Made by a program: the position numbers and the translations under genes. The notes below the pieces were generated by a model that made no database searches, was not told the origin of the DNA, and saw nothing but the letters and a program-made list of their open reading frames with translations. A stretch of DNA of 64,000 nt from Paenibacillus chitinolyticus NBRC 15660 (lineage in GTDB: Bacteria; Bacillota; Bacilli; Paenibacillales; NBRC-103111): NCBI RefSeq assembly GCF_000739915.1, contig NZ_BBJT01000012.1, positions 62,001 through 126,000 of the forward strand, read 5' to 3'. This document shows positions 1 through 8,937 of the stretch, one piece after another. Numbering within the stretch: the first letter of the stretch is position 1; every line of letters begins with the position of its first letter.

Positions 1-2275
1 CGAAGCCTTCGAATTGATACTCGCGAAGCGGATCCGTGCCGCCGTATGCACGAAGGTGAATCCCTTGGCGAAGCTGGTCCATCGCATCGATGTGATCCAT
101 CCATTTGGAGTCGACCGCACGCAATACGACGACTTTCTCAAATTCGCGCATAAATTCAGCGCCGATCTGTTCTTCGCGCTCGTTGTATTTATCTTTGACT
201 TTCTCATCAATAAATTCAATGATTTCGTCGATCTCTTTACCCCAGATATCTTTGCTGTTCAGCGCATCTTCGGAAAGGAAGTTGTTGTTCACATAGTCGA
301 CAACCGCCTGCAGATCCCACTCTTCCGGAATTTGAGATTCGCTGCAGTGGGCGTTCACGATACGCTCAATGCTGGAACGAAGCATCGTTTCCACAATCTC
401 ACGGATATTCTCGGACTCAAGCACTTCACGACGCTGTTTATAAATAATTTCACGCTGTTGGTTCATAACGTCGTCATATTGGAGGACGACTTTACGCATG
501 TCGAAGTTATTGCCCTCTACACGCTTCTGAGCGGACTCGATCGCACGCGTGATAAGCTTGCTTTCAATCGGCTGATCCTCTTCCATGCCAAGACGATCCA
601 TCATAGCCATGATGTTCTCGGCACCGAAGCGCTTCATCAGTTCATCGCCAAGCGACAGATAGAACTGGGAGGAACCCGGGTCACCCTGACGGCCCGCACG
701 ACCGCGAAGCTGGTTATCGATCCGGCGGCTCTCATGGCGCTCTGTACCGATAATATGCAATCCGCCGATTTCGTGGACTTGGTCGCCCAGCATAATATCG
801 GTACCGCGGCCCGCCATGTTCGTTGCGATCGTTACGGCGCCGGCTTGTCCCGCGCGGGAGACGATTTCCGCCTCTTCGGCGTGGTACTTCGCGTTAAGAA
901 CCTTATGCTGAACGCCTTTTTTCTTCAGCATTTCGGACAGCAGCTCGGAATTCTCGATGGAAACGGTACCCACCAGCACCGGCTGTTTATTTTTATAGCG
1001 CTCGACGATTTCTTCAACGACCGCTTTGAACTTGCCCATCTCCGTCTTATAAACAACGTCAGGCATATCTTTACGGATCATCGGACGGTTAGTCGGCACA
1101 ATAATAACGTCCAGACCGTAGATCTTCTTGAACTCTTCTTCCTCCGTCTTCGCCGTACCGGTCATACCGGCCAGCTTGCGGTACATACGGAAATAGTTCT
1201 GGAATGTGATCGTCGCCAGCGTCATGCTTTCGTTCTGCACCTGGAGCTGCTCTTTCGCTTCGATCGCCTGGTGCAGGCCTTCGCTGTAGCGGCGGCCCGT
1301 CATTAGACGGCCCGTAAATTCGTCGACGATGAGAACTTCATCGTCCTGAACAACATAATCCACGTCGCGGCGCATAATGACGCGTGCTTTCAGAGCCTGG
1401 GTAACGTGGTGGTTGAGTGTAACGTTCTGATGATCGAACAAGTTCTCAATCCCGAACGCTTTCTCCGCTTTCTCCACGCCCTGCTCCGTCAAAGACACGG
1501 AACGCACTTTAATATCAACGGTATAATCCTTCTCCGCTTCCAGCTTGCTCACAAAACGGTCCGCCGCATAATACAAATCCGTAGATTTGGCAGCTTGTCC
1601 CGAAATGATCAGCGGTGTTCTCGCTTCATCGACCAGGATGGAATCCACTTCGTCGATAACGGCAAAATAAAGCGGACGCTGAACCATCTGCTCTTTGTAA
1701 AGCACCATATTATCGCGCAAATAGTCGAATCCGTATTCATTGTTCGTGCCGTATGTGACATCGCAAGTATAGGCAGCCTGCTTCTGCTCATGCGAAAGAT
1801 CATGAAGATTGACCCCGACGGTCATCCCCAAGAAATCGTAAATCTGGCCCATCTCGCCGCTGTCACGCTGCGCCAGATAGTCGTTGACGGTAACCACGTG
1901 CACGCCTTTGCCCGCCAGCGCATTCAGATAGACGGGAAGCGTACCGACGAGGGTTTTACCTTCACCGGTTCTCATCTCGGCGATTTTGCCTTCGTGGAGC
2001 ACCATGCCACCGATTAACTGCACGTCATAGTGACGTTTGCCCAGCACCCGCTTGGAAGCTTCACGCACAACGGCAAATGCTTCCGGCAGCAGGTCGTCCA
2101 GGTCTTCGCCCTTTTCCAGACGCTCGCGGAACTCGACGGTTTTGCCTTTTAATTGTTCGTCGGACAGAGCGGAAATTTCCGGCTCCAGCCCATTTATAGC
2201 ATCGACTGCTTTCCAATATCGCTTGATTTCACGTTCGTTGGAATCACCAAACATTTTTTTGACCAGTCCTAGCAT
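1..2275 (-). CDS. secA: SecA preprotein translocase ATPase (3' end cut by window)
   Basis: Motor ATPase that pushes unfolded preproteins through the SecYEG channel at the membrane. The minus-strand reading frame opens with [20 protein letters not shown] and stays open to the window edge (about 758 codons), so the C-terminus lies outside. Visible motifs are the Walker A segment MRTGEGKT, the DEAD-type motif [13 protein letters not shown], and the helicase motifs MAGRGTD and [11 protein letters not shown]. The start ATG at 2275 has AAAGGGG just upstream. The neighbour hpf precedes it in transcription, the same order as in Bacillus. The family call is certain from these motifs; only the far C-terminus is unseen. 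Confidence 0.97.
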   Translation of the reverse strand, partial: MLGLVKKMFGDSNEREIKRYWKAVDAINGLEPEISALSDEQLKGKTVEFRERLEKGEDLDDLLPEAFAVVREASKRVLGKRHYDVQLIGGMVLHEGKIAEMRTGEGKTLVGTLPVYLNALAGKGVHVVTVNDYLAQRDSGEMGQIYDFLGMTVGVNLHDLSHEQKQAAYTCDVTYGTNNEYGFDYLRDNMVLYKEQMVQRPLYFAVIDEVDSILVDEARTPLIISGQAAKSTDLYYAADRFVSKLEAEKDYTVDIKVRSVSLTEQGVEKAEKAFGIENLFDHQNVTLNHHVTQALKARVIMRRDVDYVVQDDEVLIVDEFTGRLMTGRRYSEGLHQAIEAKEQLQVQNESMTLATITFQNYFRMYRKLAGMTGTAKTEEEEFKKIYGLDVIIVPTNRPMIRKDMPDVVYKTEMGKFKAVVEEIVERYKNKQPVLVGTVSIENSELLSEMLKKKGVQHKVLNAKYHAEEAEIVSRAGQAGAVTIATNMAGRGTDIMLGDQVHEIGGLHIIGTERHESRRIDNQLRGRAGRQGDPGSSQFYLSLGDELMKRFGAENIMAMMDRLGMEEDQPIESKLITRAIESAQKRVEGNNFDMRKVVLQYDDVMNQQREIIYKQRREVLESENIREIVETMLRSSIERIVNAHCSESQIPEEWDLQAVVDYVNNNFLSEDALNSKDIWGKEIDEIIEFIDEKVKDKYNEREEQIGAEFMREFEKVVVLRAVDSKWMDHIDAMDQLRQGIHLRAYGGTDPLREYQFEGF

Positions 2276-2311
2276 CGGTGAACCCCTTTCCCTTACACTC
2301 AGTATCCTTAA

Positions 2312-2340
2312 ATTGTATCAGTTTGCTCGTCAAGCCGCAA
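2312..2340 (-). promoter_or_regulatory. Candidate sigma-A promoter of secA
   Basis: On the minus strand, TTGCGG (2340-2335) and TACAAT (2317-2312) are separated by 17 bases. The -10 is good and the -35 is weak. It lies about 37 bases upstream of the secA start, a sensible distance. This is inference from consensus only. Confidence 0.4.
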
Positions 2341-2677
2341 CAAAACAAGGCTTCAGAGCGGGAACATTTCAGTTTATCAGATGTGGTTCTCTGTAGCAAA
2401 CCTACTCCTTTACATACGTAAAAGCTCGCGCTTTGTTGCAGTTGTTGTCGGCAAAGCCACTGAAAAGTCGTTTTTTCATTTCCAAAGTTGGCGAAATTTT
2501 ACCGCTTGGCTTTTGAACAGACGAGAATCTCTAAAATTGTTTTGTTATTCGTAAACATGCGCAAGATCCGCGAGCTTCTTTCTACTATTAAAGAGAAGAT
2601 AACGTAACGGCGGCTTCCACGTCAAACGTCAGCTTTTTTCACCCGATTTTTTGTGCTGGATATAGGCTATAAACATT
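2341..2677. other. Gene-poor spacer between hpf and secA, with one micro-ORF
   Basis: No recognisable gene fills this spacer. The only open stretch I noted is a minus-strand frame of 25 codons (2402-2479) reading MKKRLFSGFADNNCNKARAF and ending in a stop. It lacks a clear ribosome binding site. It may be a repeat relic or chance. The rest is AT-rich without convincing signals. Confidence 0.3.
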
Positions 2678-2708
2678 TAAAAAGCCTGACCCTGTCGGAT
2701 CAAGCTTT
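2678..2708 (-). terminator. Intrinsic terminator after hpf
   Basis: Minus-strand imperfect hairpin with arms AAAGCTTGATCC and GGGTCAGGCTTT followed by a short T run. It sits about 65 bases past the hpf stop codon and separates hpf from secA. Confidence 0.7.
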
Positions 2709-2771
2709 GGTTTCATAGTTTCAGTTGGAAGTTCGTCTGGCATTTGCAGTAATAAGTAAGACGGGTTGGGA

Positions 2772-3320
2772 TCAAATAGCCGGTTCGATCAGACCATATC
2801 TGCCATCGTCCCTTTTATAGACCACGTTCACTTGCTCTGTGTCCATGTTGGAAAAAACGAAGAAATCATGACCAACCATGTTCATCTGCAGAATCGCTTC
2901 GTCGATATCCATCGGTTTCAGCGTGAACCGCTTCGTCCGGACCAGTTCGTAATCCTCCTCTTCCTCATCCATGGTGAGAACCGGGCTTTCCAGCTTGCTC
3001 AATTCGCGTTTGTTGCCTTCCAGGCGGATTTTACGATTCATTTTCGTTTTGTGTTTGCGGATTTGACGTTCCAGCTTGTCGACCACCAGGTCAATAGCCG
3101 CATACATGTCTTGATCTTTATTCTCGGCACGGAGCAGGACGCCCTGGAGCGGAATCGTCACTTCCACCGTGTGGATGTTTTTGACTACGCTAAGTGTCAC
3201 ATATCCTTCCGAGTTGAGGGGGGCTTCAAAGTACTTCTCCAGTCTGCTCAGCTTTTTCTCCACATACTCCCTGAGGGCAGCTGTTATCTCGAGATGATCT
3301 CCTCGAACGGTGAATTTCAT
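2772..3320 (-). CDS. hpf: Ribosome hibernation promoting factor (long form)
   Basis: Cytoplasmic protein that dimerises idle 70S ribosomes into 100S particles in stationary phase or stress. The product is 182 residues: an N-terminal beta-alpha RNA-binding domain (MKFTVRGDHLEITAALREYV) and a C-terminal dimerisation domain ending in LIEPAI. The length matches long-form HPF of Firmicutes. An in-frame extension of 12 codons is open upstream, but AAGGGAGGAG lies 7 bases before the ATG at 3320, which decides the start. Its own promoter and terminator flank it. The position upstream of secA is conserved in Bacillus. Confidence 0.95.
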   Translation of the reverse strand: MKFTVRGDHLEITAALREYVEKKLSRLEKYFEAPLNSEGYVTLSVVKNIHTVEVTIPLQGVLLRAENKDQDMYAAIDLVVDKLERQIRKHKTKMNRKIRLEGNKRELSKLESPVLTMDEEEEDYELVRTKRFTLKPMDIDEAILQMNMVGHDFFVFSNMDTEQVNVVYKRDDGRYGLIEPAI

Positions 3321-3344
3321 ATAAAACTCCTCCCTTCTGTCTCT

Positions 3345-3373
3345 ATTATACACCAACTATTTTGAATATTCAA
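3345..3373 (-). promoter_or_regulatory. Sigma-A type promoter of hpf
   Basis: Minus strand TTGAAT, 17 bases, then a perfect TATAAT (3350-3345), ending 25 bases before the hpf ATG. Strong consensus match. Stress-sigma control, known for hpf elsewhere, was not identified here. Confidence 0.7.
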
Positions 3374-3433
3374 AAAATCTTAATATACGTTTCGTGTCCG
3401 TTCTGAGGCTAAATTGTGAACTCCGGGCGCATG

Positions 3434-3466
3434 CAAAAAAACACCCCGGATCGCAATCCAGGGTGC
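3434..3466 (-). terminator. Intrinsic terminator of the cold-shock gene
   Basis: Minus-strand stem CACCCTGGAT / ATCCGGGGTG with loop TGCG, followed by seven T. It lies about 50 bases past the stop codon of the cold-shock gene. Confidence 0.9.
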
Positions 3467-3517
3467 TGGTTCAAACATTTGTGCCATGTTTTATGAACCG
3501 GCCAAACGGCCGAATAA

Positions 3518-3715
3518 TTACAGCTTGTTTACGTTAGCTGCTTGTGGTCCGCGAGCGCCTTCCACGATGTCAAACTCAACAGCCTGACCTTCTTCTAGTG
3601 TTTTGAAACCGTCCGTTTGGATTGCAGAGAAATGTACGAATACGTCTCCGCCGTCCTCGCGCTCAATAAAACCGTAGCCTTTTTCCGCATTGAACCATTT
3701 TACTTTACCTTGCAT
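3518..3715 (-). CDS. Cold-shock protein CspA/CspB family
   Basis: Small single-stranded nucleic-acid-binding OB-fold protein, an RNA chaperone in the cytoplasm. The product is 65 residues, the usual family size, opening [20 protein letters not shown] with the RNP1 motif KGYGFIE and the RNP2 motif VFVHF, and ending QAANVNKL. The frame is open for 8 codons upstream. I chose the ATG at 3715 because it matches family length and has GAAGGG about 10 bases upstream. A strong promoter and a strong terminator make it monocistronic. Which csp paralogue it is cannot be told from sequence alone. Confidence 0.95.
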   Translation of the reverse strand: MQGKVKWFNAEKGYGFIEREDGGDVFVHFSAIQTDGFKTLEEGQAVEFDIVEGARGPQAANVNKL

Positions 3716-3767
3716 CGGACACATTCCCTTCGTCTTCAAATAAATGTAAGCCTTTGCTTACCTTTTG

Positions 3768-3797
3768 AATATATCACCGCGGAAATAATTGTGTCAA
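3768..3797 (-). promoter_or_regulatory. Sigma-A promoter of the cold-shock gene
   Basis: Minus strand perfect TTGACA (3797-3792), 18 bases, TATATT (3773-3768). The leader to the ATG is about 45 bases, with no long cold-shock thermoswitch leader visible. Confidence 0.7.
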
Positions 3798-3903
3798 TCT
3801 GATGACAAGATAATCCTAAATATTTTGAAAATTTAGGTATTCACACTTTCGACAGCATAGGCTTTAAGCCCTAGATCCCTTTTCGAAAGCGGGATTTAAG
3901 CAC

Positions 3904-3945
3904 TTATTCACAGAGTTATCAACAAAGTTATACACATTGTCCACA
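3904..3945 (+). promoter_or_regulatory. DnaA-box cluster (four boxes)
   Basis: Four plus-strand 9-mers each differ from the DnaA box TTATCCACA at one base: TTATTCACA (3904), TTATCAACA (3916), TTATACACA (3928) and TTGTCCACA (3937). All have the same orientation, with start-to-start spacing 12, 12 and 9. A weaker fifth copy, GTATTCACA, is at 3837. The site lies in the intergenic space between the FkbM gene and the cold-shock gene, not near dnaA, dnaN or rpmH. A DnaA-titrating or regulatory cluster like those in B. subtilis is more likely than an origin. Role is inferred. Confidence 0.7.
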
Positions 3946-3959
3946 GGGAGAGATTTATG

Positions 3960-4748
3960 TTAGTTTTGGAATTCCAGTAGAACAAATGGATAAAATTCAA
4001 AGGCTGCCAGATCCTTTAACGTTGTTTCTACGACTTCGCCTTCTTTGTCCAGCAGCGTGAGACGTGCTCCCCGATTTGTAATTAGATCGCTGATCAGATC
4101 AAGGAAAGGGCCTTCATCCGTTCCAAGCATCGCTTTATTCCATTCAAAAGTGATTGTCTTAATCTTCCGGTCTTGTATCAATTTTTTCATCCCCAGAAAA
4201 GCATGATACTCTCCACCCTCGATATCGATCTTAACCAGATCAATAGACTCCAGTTCTTGCAATTCGTTATCTAAGGAGACAGCCGCGACGTCCCGGATTG
4301 TATAGTGATCGATTAAATTGTCGTCTTGAGGCTTCTCCTTCCACGAAGAATAACCATGAAATCTTTCCGAGCTCCGAAATTGCAGCGTCTTATTTTCCGA
4401 ATAAACCGCTTTATTTATGATGGTCACGTTCTCCGTAAGCCAGTTCATTGCCAGGTTATCCTTTAAGACAGCAGCCGTATTAGGGTCCGCTTCATATCCG
4501 ATGACCCTTCCCGTATTTCCGACTACTTTCGCGGCCAGCACGGTGAAATAACCGATATTGGCGCCCACGTCCACGACTGTATATCCGGGTTTCAGCTGGG
4601 TAAGGAAATATTTCGTCAACGGAACTTCAAACATTCCGGTCGTTACCAGTGTCGGCATTAGACTCAAATCATTGGACGGTACCGTGACTACGGCATTATA
4701 CGCTAATTTAACCATCATTTTATTGTTCCCAATATAGGTTCCGTGCAT
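3960..4748 (-). CDS. FkbM-family SAM-dependent methyltransferase
   Basis: Predicted class I methyltransferase of 262 residues. The SAM-binding motif VVDVGANIGYFTVLAA is near residues 58-73, the acidic loop YEADPNTAAVLKDNL follows, and VKIDIEGGEYHAFLGM is the typical FkbM signature. FkbM enzymes O-methylate sugars or small metabolites. Downstream of two glycosyltransferases and fliB, a sugar on flagellin is a reasonable substrate, but that is inference. GAGGAG lies about 11 bases before the ATG at 4748. It is the last gene of the AT-richer block; I see no clear terminator after it, only the DnaA-box cluster. Confidence 0.85.
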   Translation of the reverse strand: MHGTYIGNNKMMVKLAYNAVVTVPSNDLSLMPTLVTTGMFEVPLTKYFLTQLKPGYTVVDVGANIGYFTVLAAKVVGNTGRVIGYEADPNTAAVLKDNLAMNWLTENVTIINKAVYSENKTLQFRSSERFHGYSSWKEKPQDDNLIDHYTIRDVAAVSLDNELQELESIDLVKIDIEGGEYHAFLGMKKLIQDRKIKTITFEWNKAMLGTDEGPFLDLISDLITNRGARLTLLDKEGEVVETTLKDLAAFEFYPFVLLEFQN

Positions 4749-4772
4749 GATTATTCGCTCTCCTCTAACTGT

Positions 4773-6530
4773 TCACTGTTGTAAATTTTTTAATAATGTG
4801 GAGCTGTTAAGGAAAAACTCGGGATAATGGGCCGCGTCTCCCACTAATTTTGCTATCCCTTTTACCGGGGCCGCCTCGCTACCTTTACCCAGCAAAGTGA
4901 GCACAAGAGCGTATAAATAATATAAATCCGTATAATCCGGATATTTAGGAAGTGCTCTATTTAACAGTTGGAGAGCATCCTCGTCTCTCTCAAGTTCTAT
5001 CAAACATAGTATCAGCCATTTCGTATAAATGCCTTGCTGCTCTGGCGAAGAGTCGTTCGTATTTATCAATCGCTGCCACAGGTGATACGCTTCATCCGGC
5101 TTTCCTTGTGCAAGCAAACCGATAGCAGCATCGTGATCGGATTCGGGCGATATTGTATTCCGGGCTAAGCTATACACTTTGTCTACAGACACTCGGCTTC
5201 CCGGCTGCTTTCTTACGGCCGCTGTCTCCCATCTGCCGAACGAATGATTTTCGATGAGAGAATATACGGAAACAAGCTCGATTTGATCTTTACTGCTATG
5301 CAGCAGCCTTTTTATAAATCTTTCGTGCTCCTCTTCAGTCATGAAGTCTTTCTTCTGGAGCAAGATGTTCCACTCATCCAAAGTATTCAACGGGACCGGA
5401 TCGTAGCCGGCCGCTTCTTTGTAATACATCTCTACCTGTGGCAGAACCGCTTCCCATGAGAAACGGGCTGCAGTTTCAAGGCCTTTTACAATCTGACTTT
5501 CTCTTAGCAGAGGATTCTCAAGCAACCAAGTCAATTGTTTGGACAAGCTCTCCGGATCACCGATTTCCGCCAGCAGAATATTTGATCCCTCTGCCGAGTA
5601 TTCCAGCACACCCTGATTACGGGTACTCACAACCGGGCAGCCGCAAGCCATGGATTCAATTACAGGCAGTGAGAAGGATTCGTAATGAGAGCCGGAAACA
5701 AACACAGCCGCTCCCCGATACAGCTCGGCAATCTCTTGCTGAGTCGGATTCACATATATCTCGGATATCCACGGTTTTTCTTGCGGCAAAAACTGAGGTT
5801 TAACCGGAGTAATCCAAATTAAATCATAATTTTCCTGGGTTGCCGGTGAATGCAGATAGGCTTTCCACACATCTTGAATGCCTTTAAATGCTATTTGCTC
5901 GTTTCCCATCATTAAGATATATGGACGTATTCTTTCGGGGGCGTAGTCTCTCCGATTAAAAATATCAGAATCAATGCCATTATGAATAACTGTGGAATCA
6001 CAATTATACAAATCCTTGAGCAGGTTGCTAACCTGGTGGGAAACCGTTAATATCCGATCCGCACGCTCTAATTGCTTTTGAATAAATTGCAACTGTTCTT
6101 CTTCCAGCTTCTCCGGTTCAAATAAATGTTTATCCCCCTGCTCGAAATAAACAACCGGTGCGATCCCTGTCTGTACACATTCGTAAATGTGGTCGTAATA
6201 GGTAGCCACTATTATATCGCAAAGAGGTATCTCCTGCCCCAAATCCAAACCGTATGGGATCTGAATATATTCTGCCTGCAGCACAAACCATTCAGGAAAA
6301 GGATGCCTGGATAGGATGGTTATGCGGAAACCCTTTTCAATCAGTCGGTTGGCTTGTTCAAAAACTATTTTAACGCCGCCCCAAATACCGACCTGATTCA
6401 TGACGAAAACGATATGTTGCCGGTGCTTCGGACTCATTTTCTTAGCTTGCAGAGGTCGCTTGGGACAAGTTTCCGCTCTTACATCTTCCATCCGTTTGTA
6501 CTGAAGATGGGAGCGCAGCTTTTGCAGCAT
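4773..6530 (-). CDS. Glycosyltransferase family 4 with C-terminal TPR region
   Basis: 585-residue GT-B fold protein. The N-terminal half opens around residue 39 with HIVFVMNQVGIWGGVKIVFE. The C-terminal nucleotide-sugar domain carries the GT4 E-x7-E region ESFSLPVIESMACGCPVVST. After about residue 450 there are helical TPR-like repeats (GKPDEAYHLWQRLI, DEDALQLLNRALPKYPDYTD). The start at 6530 has AAAGGAG 8 bases upstream. The gene follows fliB by 37 bases and precedes the FkbM gene by 24. In this setting a role in flagellin or surface glycosylation is likely. The substrate cannot be read from sequence. No signal peptide is visible, so it should be cytoplasmic. Confidence 0.85.
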   Translation of the reverse strand: MLQKLRSHLQYKRMEDVRAETCPKRPLQAKKMSPKHRQHIVFVMNQVGIWGGVKIVFEQANRLIEKGFRITILSRHPFPEWFVLQAEYIQIPYGLDLGQEIPLCDIIVATYYDHIYECVQTGIAPVVYFEQGDKHLFEPEKLEEEQLQFIQKQLERADRILTVSHQVSNLLKDLYNCDSTVIHNGIDSDIFNRRDYAPERIRPYILMMGNEQIAFKGIQDVWKAYLHSPATQENYDLIWITPVKPQFLPQEKPWISEIYVNPTQQEIAELYRGAAVFVSGSHYESFSLPVIESMACGCPVVSTRNQGVLEYSAEGSNILLAEIGDPESLSKQLTWLLENPLLRESQIVKGLETAARFSWEAVLPQVEMYYKEAAGYDPVPLNTLDEWNILLQKKDFMTEEEHERFIKRLLHSSKDQIELVSVYSLIENHSFGRWETAAVRKQPGSRVSVDKVYSLARNTISPESDHDAAIGLLAQGKPDEAYHLWQRLINTNDSSPEQQGIYTKWLILCLIELERDEDALQLLNRALPKYPDYTDLYYLYALVLTLLGKGSEAAPVKGIAKLVGDAAHYPEFFLNSSTLLKNLQQ

Positions 6531-6567
6531 GATTTGTTCTCCTTTGAAGCGTTACAGTCTGTTTTTC

Positions 6568-7806
6568 TCAGTCTTTTACTAATAACGAGATGTGCGCCAA
6601 CGTGTAGTAATTATTTCTTTTCAACTCTTCAACAATAGATTGGAGATAAACGCTGGTGTGCTCGATAGCTTTAGCGAAAGATTGCACGGTTCTGACAACG
6701 ATCTCATCATTTAAAACTTTATGCTTGCCCGCTACACCCACCAGATGAATCTTCAGCATTCCATACATTACCGCTAAGAGGGCGTATTCATCAAAAAGCG
6801 AGTTGTTTTTTACGGATAAGTTAGGGAACAAGGAATTAAACAAAAAATTGACCAGGTAATTTTCTAAAACGTATTCTTTTTCTTTCATATAGGGAGAATA
6901 ATAAGCATTAAAGTTTTCTTCGTAATTTACTCTAAACTCATCTAATTTAAAGTCTGCTTCGGCAAGTTTTAAACCTTCCAACATTTCTGTAAAGGTAACG
7001 TGGTATCTATCCATGGTAGCCCCGTACGTCAGTCTAGATTTGATAAGTTCAAACAAAGCCTGTAATTGTAAATCCAGGTTTACGCTTAACTTTGAGATGG
7101 ATTCTAAATACTCGGCACTCATCAGTTTTGAGCGAAACGATTCGATGATGTCCGCTGCTCCCAAACCAAGTCCTTGATCGATATCCTTCTGCAAAGCGTC
7201 TATAAAAAGTCCAAGCAGGACCAATCGGTCTCCCAACGCAATCGTCCGTGTCTGGATCATTTCTATGGCGAGCATTCTTATTGGCCAAAAATGTTGGGTG
7301 TAATCGGCAGCTCCATCATTTCCATGATGTTTAATGACCGGCCAATTGGGTTGAATTTCGTATTCGGTTTCGTCAAATTCAATGCCCTTGGGCTCAAGCA
7401 GGACCAATCGCGCAATTTCGGGACAGGATACCCTTCCGGAAAATTCAAACGTGTCGTTGTACTTATTCAGATTTCTAGGGTACATGCGGCAAGTTGTAGA
7501 TAGAGCGCCCTCACCCATCTTCAATTGAACGGAGCACCATTTTTCTTCGGTAAGCATAGGACAGTGTTTGTCTTTGCCCATAATAATGCTGGCGTAGTAT
7601 CTGTCGCTTTTAGTTGCGGTGTTTTTATTTCTCTTTATAAAACTGTTTAGTTTGGTTTTCAGTTCCGGGTCGGTTGCCTTTTGATATTTTTTATACGTCT
7701 GTTTATCGATAGATACTGTCCATCCGGCACAGCATGTATCTTCACAATCTCCGCCGATGCATTGAAACTTTTTCATATATTCGGGTATTAACGTGTTCTG
7801 TTTCAT
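6568..7806 (-). CDS. fliB: Flagellin lysine-N-methylase FliB
   Basis: 412-residue protein of the FliB family, which methylates surface lysines of flagellin using SAM. The N-terminus carries the metal-binding cysteine signature FQCIGGDCEDTCCAGW (about residues 14-29), followed by further cysteines (HCPMLTEEKWC, TTCRMYPR). Length is normal for the family. The start at 7806 has AGAGGA about 7 bases upstream. It lies 17 bases downstream of the GT2 gene and 37 bases upstream of the GT4 gene, so the three probably share a transcript. Sitting close to hag supports flagellin as target. Family call is firm; target is inferred. Confidence 0.88.
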   Translation of the reverse strand: MKQNTLIPEYMKKFQCIGGDCEDTCCAGWTVSIDKQTYKKYQKATDPELKTKLNSFIKRNKNTATKSDRYYASIIMGKDKHCPMLTEEKWCSVQLKMGEGALSTTCRMYPRNLNKYNDTFEFSGRVSCPEIARLVLLEPKGIEFDETEYEIQPNWPVIKHHGNDGAADYTQHFWPIRMLAIEMIQTRTIALGDRLVLLGLFIDALQKDIDQGLGLGAADIIESFRSKLMSAEYLESISKLSVNLDLQLQALFELIKSRLTYGATMDRYHVTFTEMLEGLKLAEADFKLDEFRVNYEENFNAYYSPYMKEKEYVLENYLVNFLFNSLFPNLSVKNNSLFDEYALLAVMYGMLKIHLVGVAGKHKVLNDEIVVRTVQSFAKAIEHTSVYLQSIVEELKRNNYYTLAHISLLVKD

Positions 7807-7823
7807 TGTCTATCCTCTTTTCT

Positions 7824-8912
7824 TTACGTTCTAAGTTGAGTGAGTCGCTCTATTGCAGGTTTAAAATCAGCCTCAGCACTATTTTTATACGCAATAAAAG
7901 CTCTATCTGTCTGTCCTGTCAGTTCATAATATAACCCTAAATTATAATAAGCTTTGAATGAACCGACTCCTGAAACCGTTTCATATTTTTGAGGATCAGG
8001 TTCTCCTAATTCAATGCATCCGAGAAATATATCCGGAATTAAATGAACATGTTCAGCTGACTTCAGTTCGACAAGTGTACATCCGTAAAGAAAGTATAAA
8101 TCCGTATAATCAGGATATAATTGAAGACCGATTTGTAAAAGTTCAAATAACTCACTAAACTTTTTGGTTCTCAGCAAGGCCCACCCGTAAGCTTGAATGA
8201 GGGCACTATGATAAGCGTACTCGTCACTTGAAAATTTATAGGCTAAATTTAGATGATGCGCCGCCTTCTCATAAGCTCCAGATGCCGAATAAGTTCTGCC
8301 TATTTGAAAATGTATATAGGAATTTTTGTTGTTCTTTTCCAACTCCTTAAACAACAAAGTTAAATTACGTTCGTATTTATTATTGGCGATGATTTGAGAA
8401 GACAAATACCCCGTGTGACGTAACACAATATCCGATTGAATAAATTTCAGTTCTTTAGTTGAACATTCTATTTGCTCATGCACTACACCTTTAAAAAATA
8501 TTCCACTGTCTTTATTAAATATTCTGGAGATACTTGCACTCGAAATTCCATCATCCGTCTCATTGAGAATACTAATTTTGGCCACTAAACTTTCGTCGGA
8601 AAGCAGTCGTTTGCCAATCTCGCTAAACGCTCTCTCCTGTTTGGGAACAGCAATTTCATCTGCGTCTATTATTAAAACGATAGGTTGTTTCGCTAGTTGT
8701 ATTAATTCATTCCTGACTTTTGAAAAATCATTCTGCCAAACCGTATGAAAAACTGCCGCACCTTTCGAAAAAGCAATATCGGCAGTAGCGTCTTCTGAAC
8801 CAGTGTCGAGCACAATAATTTCTTCTACATAAGGTCGTATAGAATCCACGCAATTCCCAATCGTATCCTGTTCATTTTTAGTCATAATACACGCCGATAT
8901 AGGTTGTTTCAT
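7824..8912 (-). CDS. Glycosyltransferase family 2 with C-terminal TPR region
   Basis: 362 residues from the start I prefer, MKQPISACIMTKNEQDTIGN. The GT-A domain shows IVLDTGSEDATADIA and the DxD-type LIIDADEIAVP. The C-terminal half has TPR-like helices, including LQLYPDYTDLYFLYG, closely matching a segment of the GT4 protein. Such GT2-TPR proteins are often found beside flagellin genes in Bacilli and Clostridia. The frame extends 15 codons upstream, but AAGGAG 7 bases before the ATG at 8912 fixes the start. No own promoter fits between it and the terminator at 8938-8968, so it is probably expressed by read-through. Confidence 0.85.
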   Translation of the reverse strand: MKQPISACIMTKNEQDTIGNCVDSIRPYVEEIIVLDTGSEDATADIAFSKGAAVFHTVWQNDFSKVRNELIQLAKQPIVLIIDADEIAVPKQERAFSEIGKRLLSDESLVAKISILNETDDGISSASISRIFNKDSGIFFKGVVHEQIECSTKELKFIQSDIVLRHTGYLSSQIIANNKYERNLTLLFKELEKNNKNSYIHFQIGRTYSASGAYEKAAHHLNLAYKFSSDEYAYHSALIQAYGWALLRTKKFSELFELLQIGLQLYPDYTDLYFLYGCTLVELKSAEHVHLIPDIFLGCIELGEPDPQKYETVSGVGSFKAYYNLGLYYELTGQTDRAFIAYKNSAEADFKPAIERLTQLRT

Positions 8913-8937
8913 GGAGTTACTCCTTATCAAATTGTTA

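Noticed and set aside
14-1306. 430-codon plus-strand frame opposite secA
   Set aside because: The minus strand clearly encodes SecA here; the plus frame has no recognisable domain and is an antisense shadow.
3815-3950. Possible second replication origin
   Set aside because: The DnaA boxes are real-looking, but dnaA, dnaN, rpmH, gyrB and an obvious AT-rich unwinding element are absent, so a titration or regulatory cluster is the safer reading.
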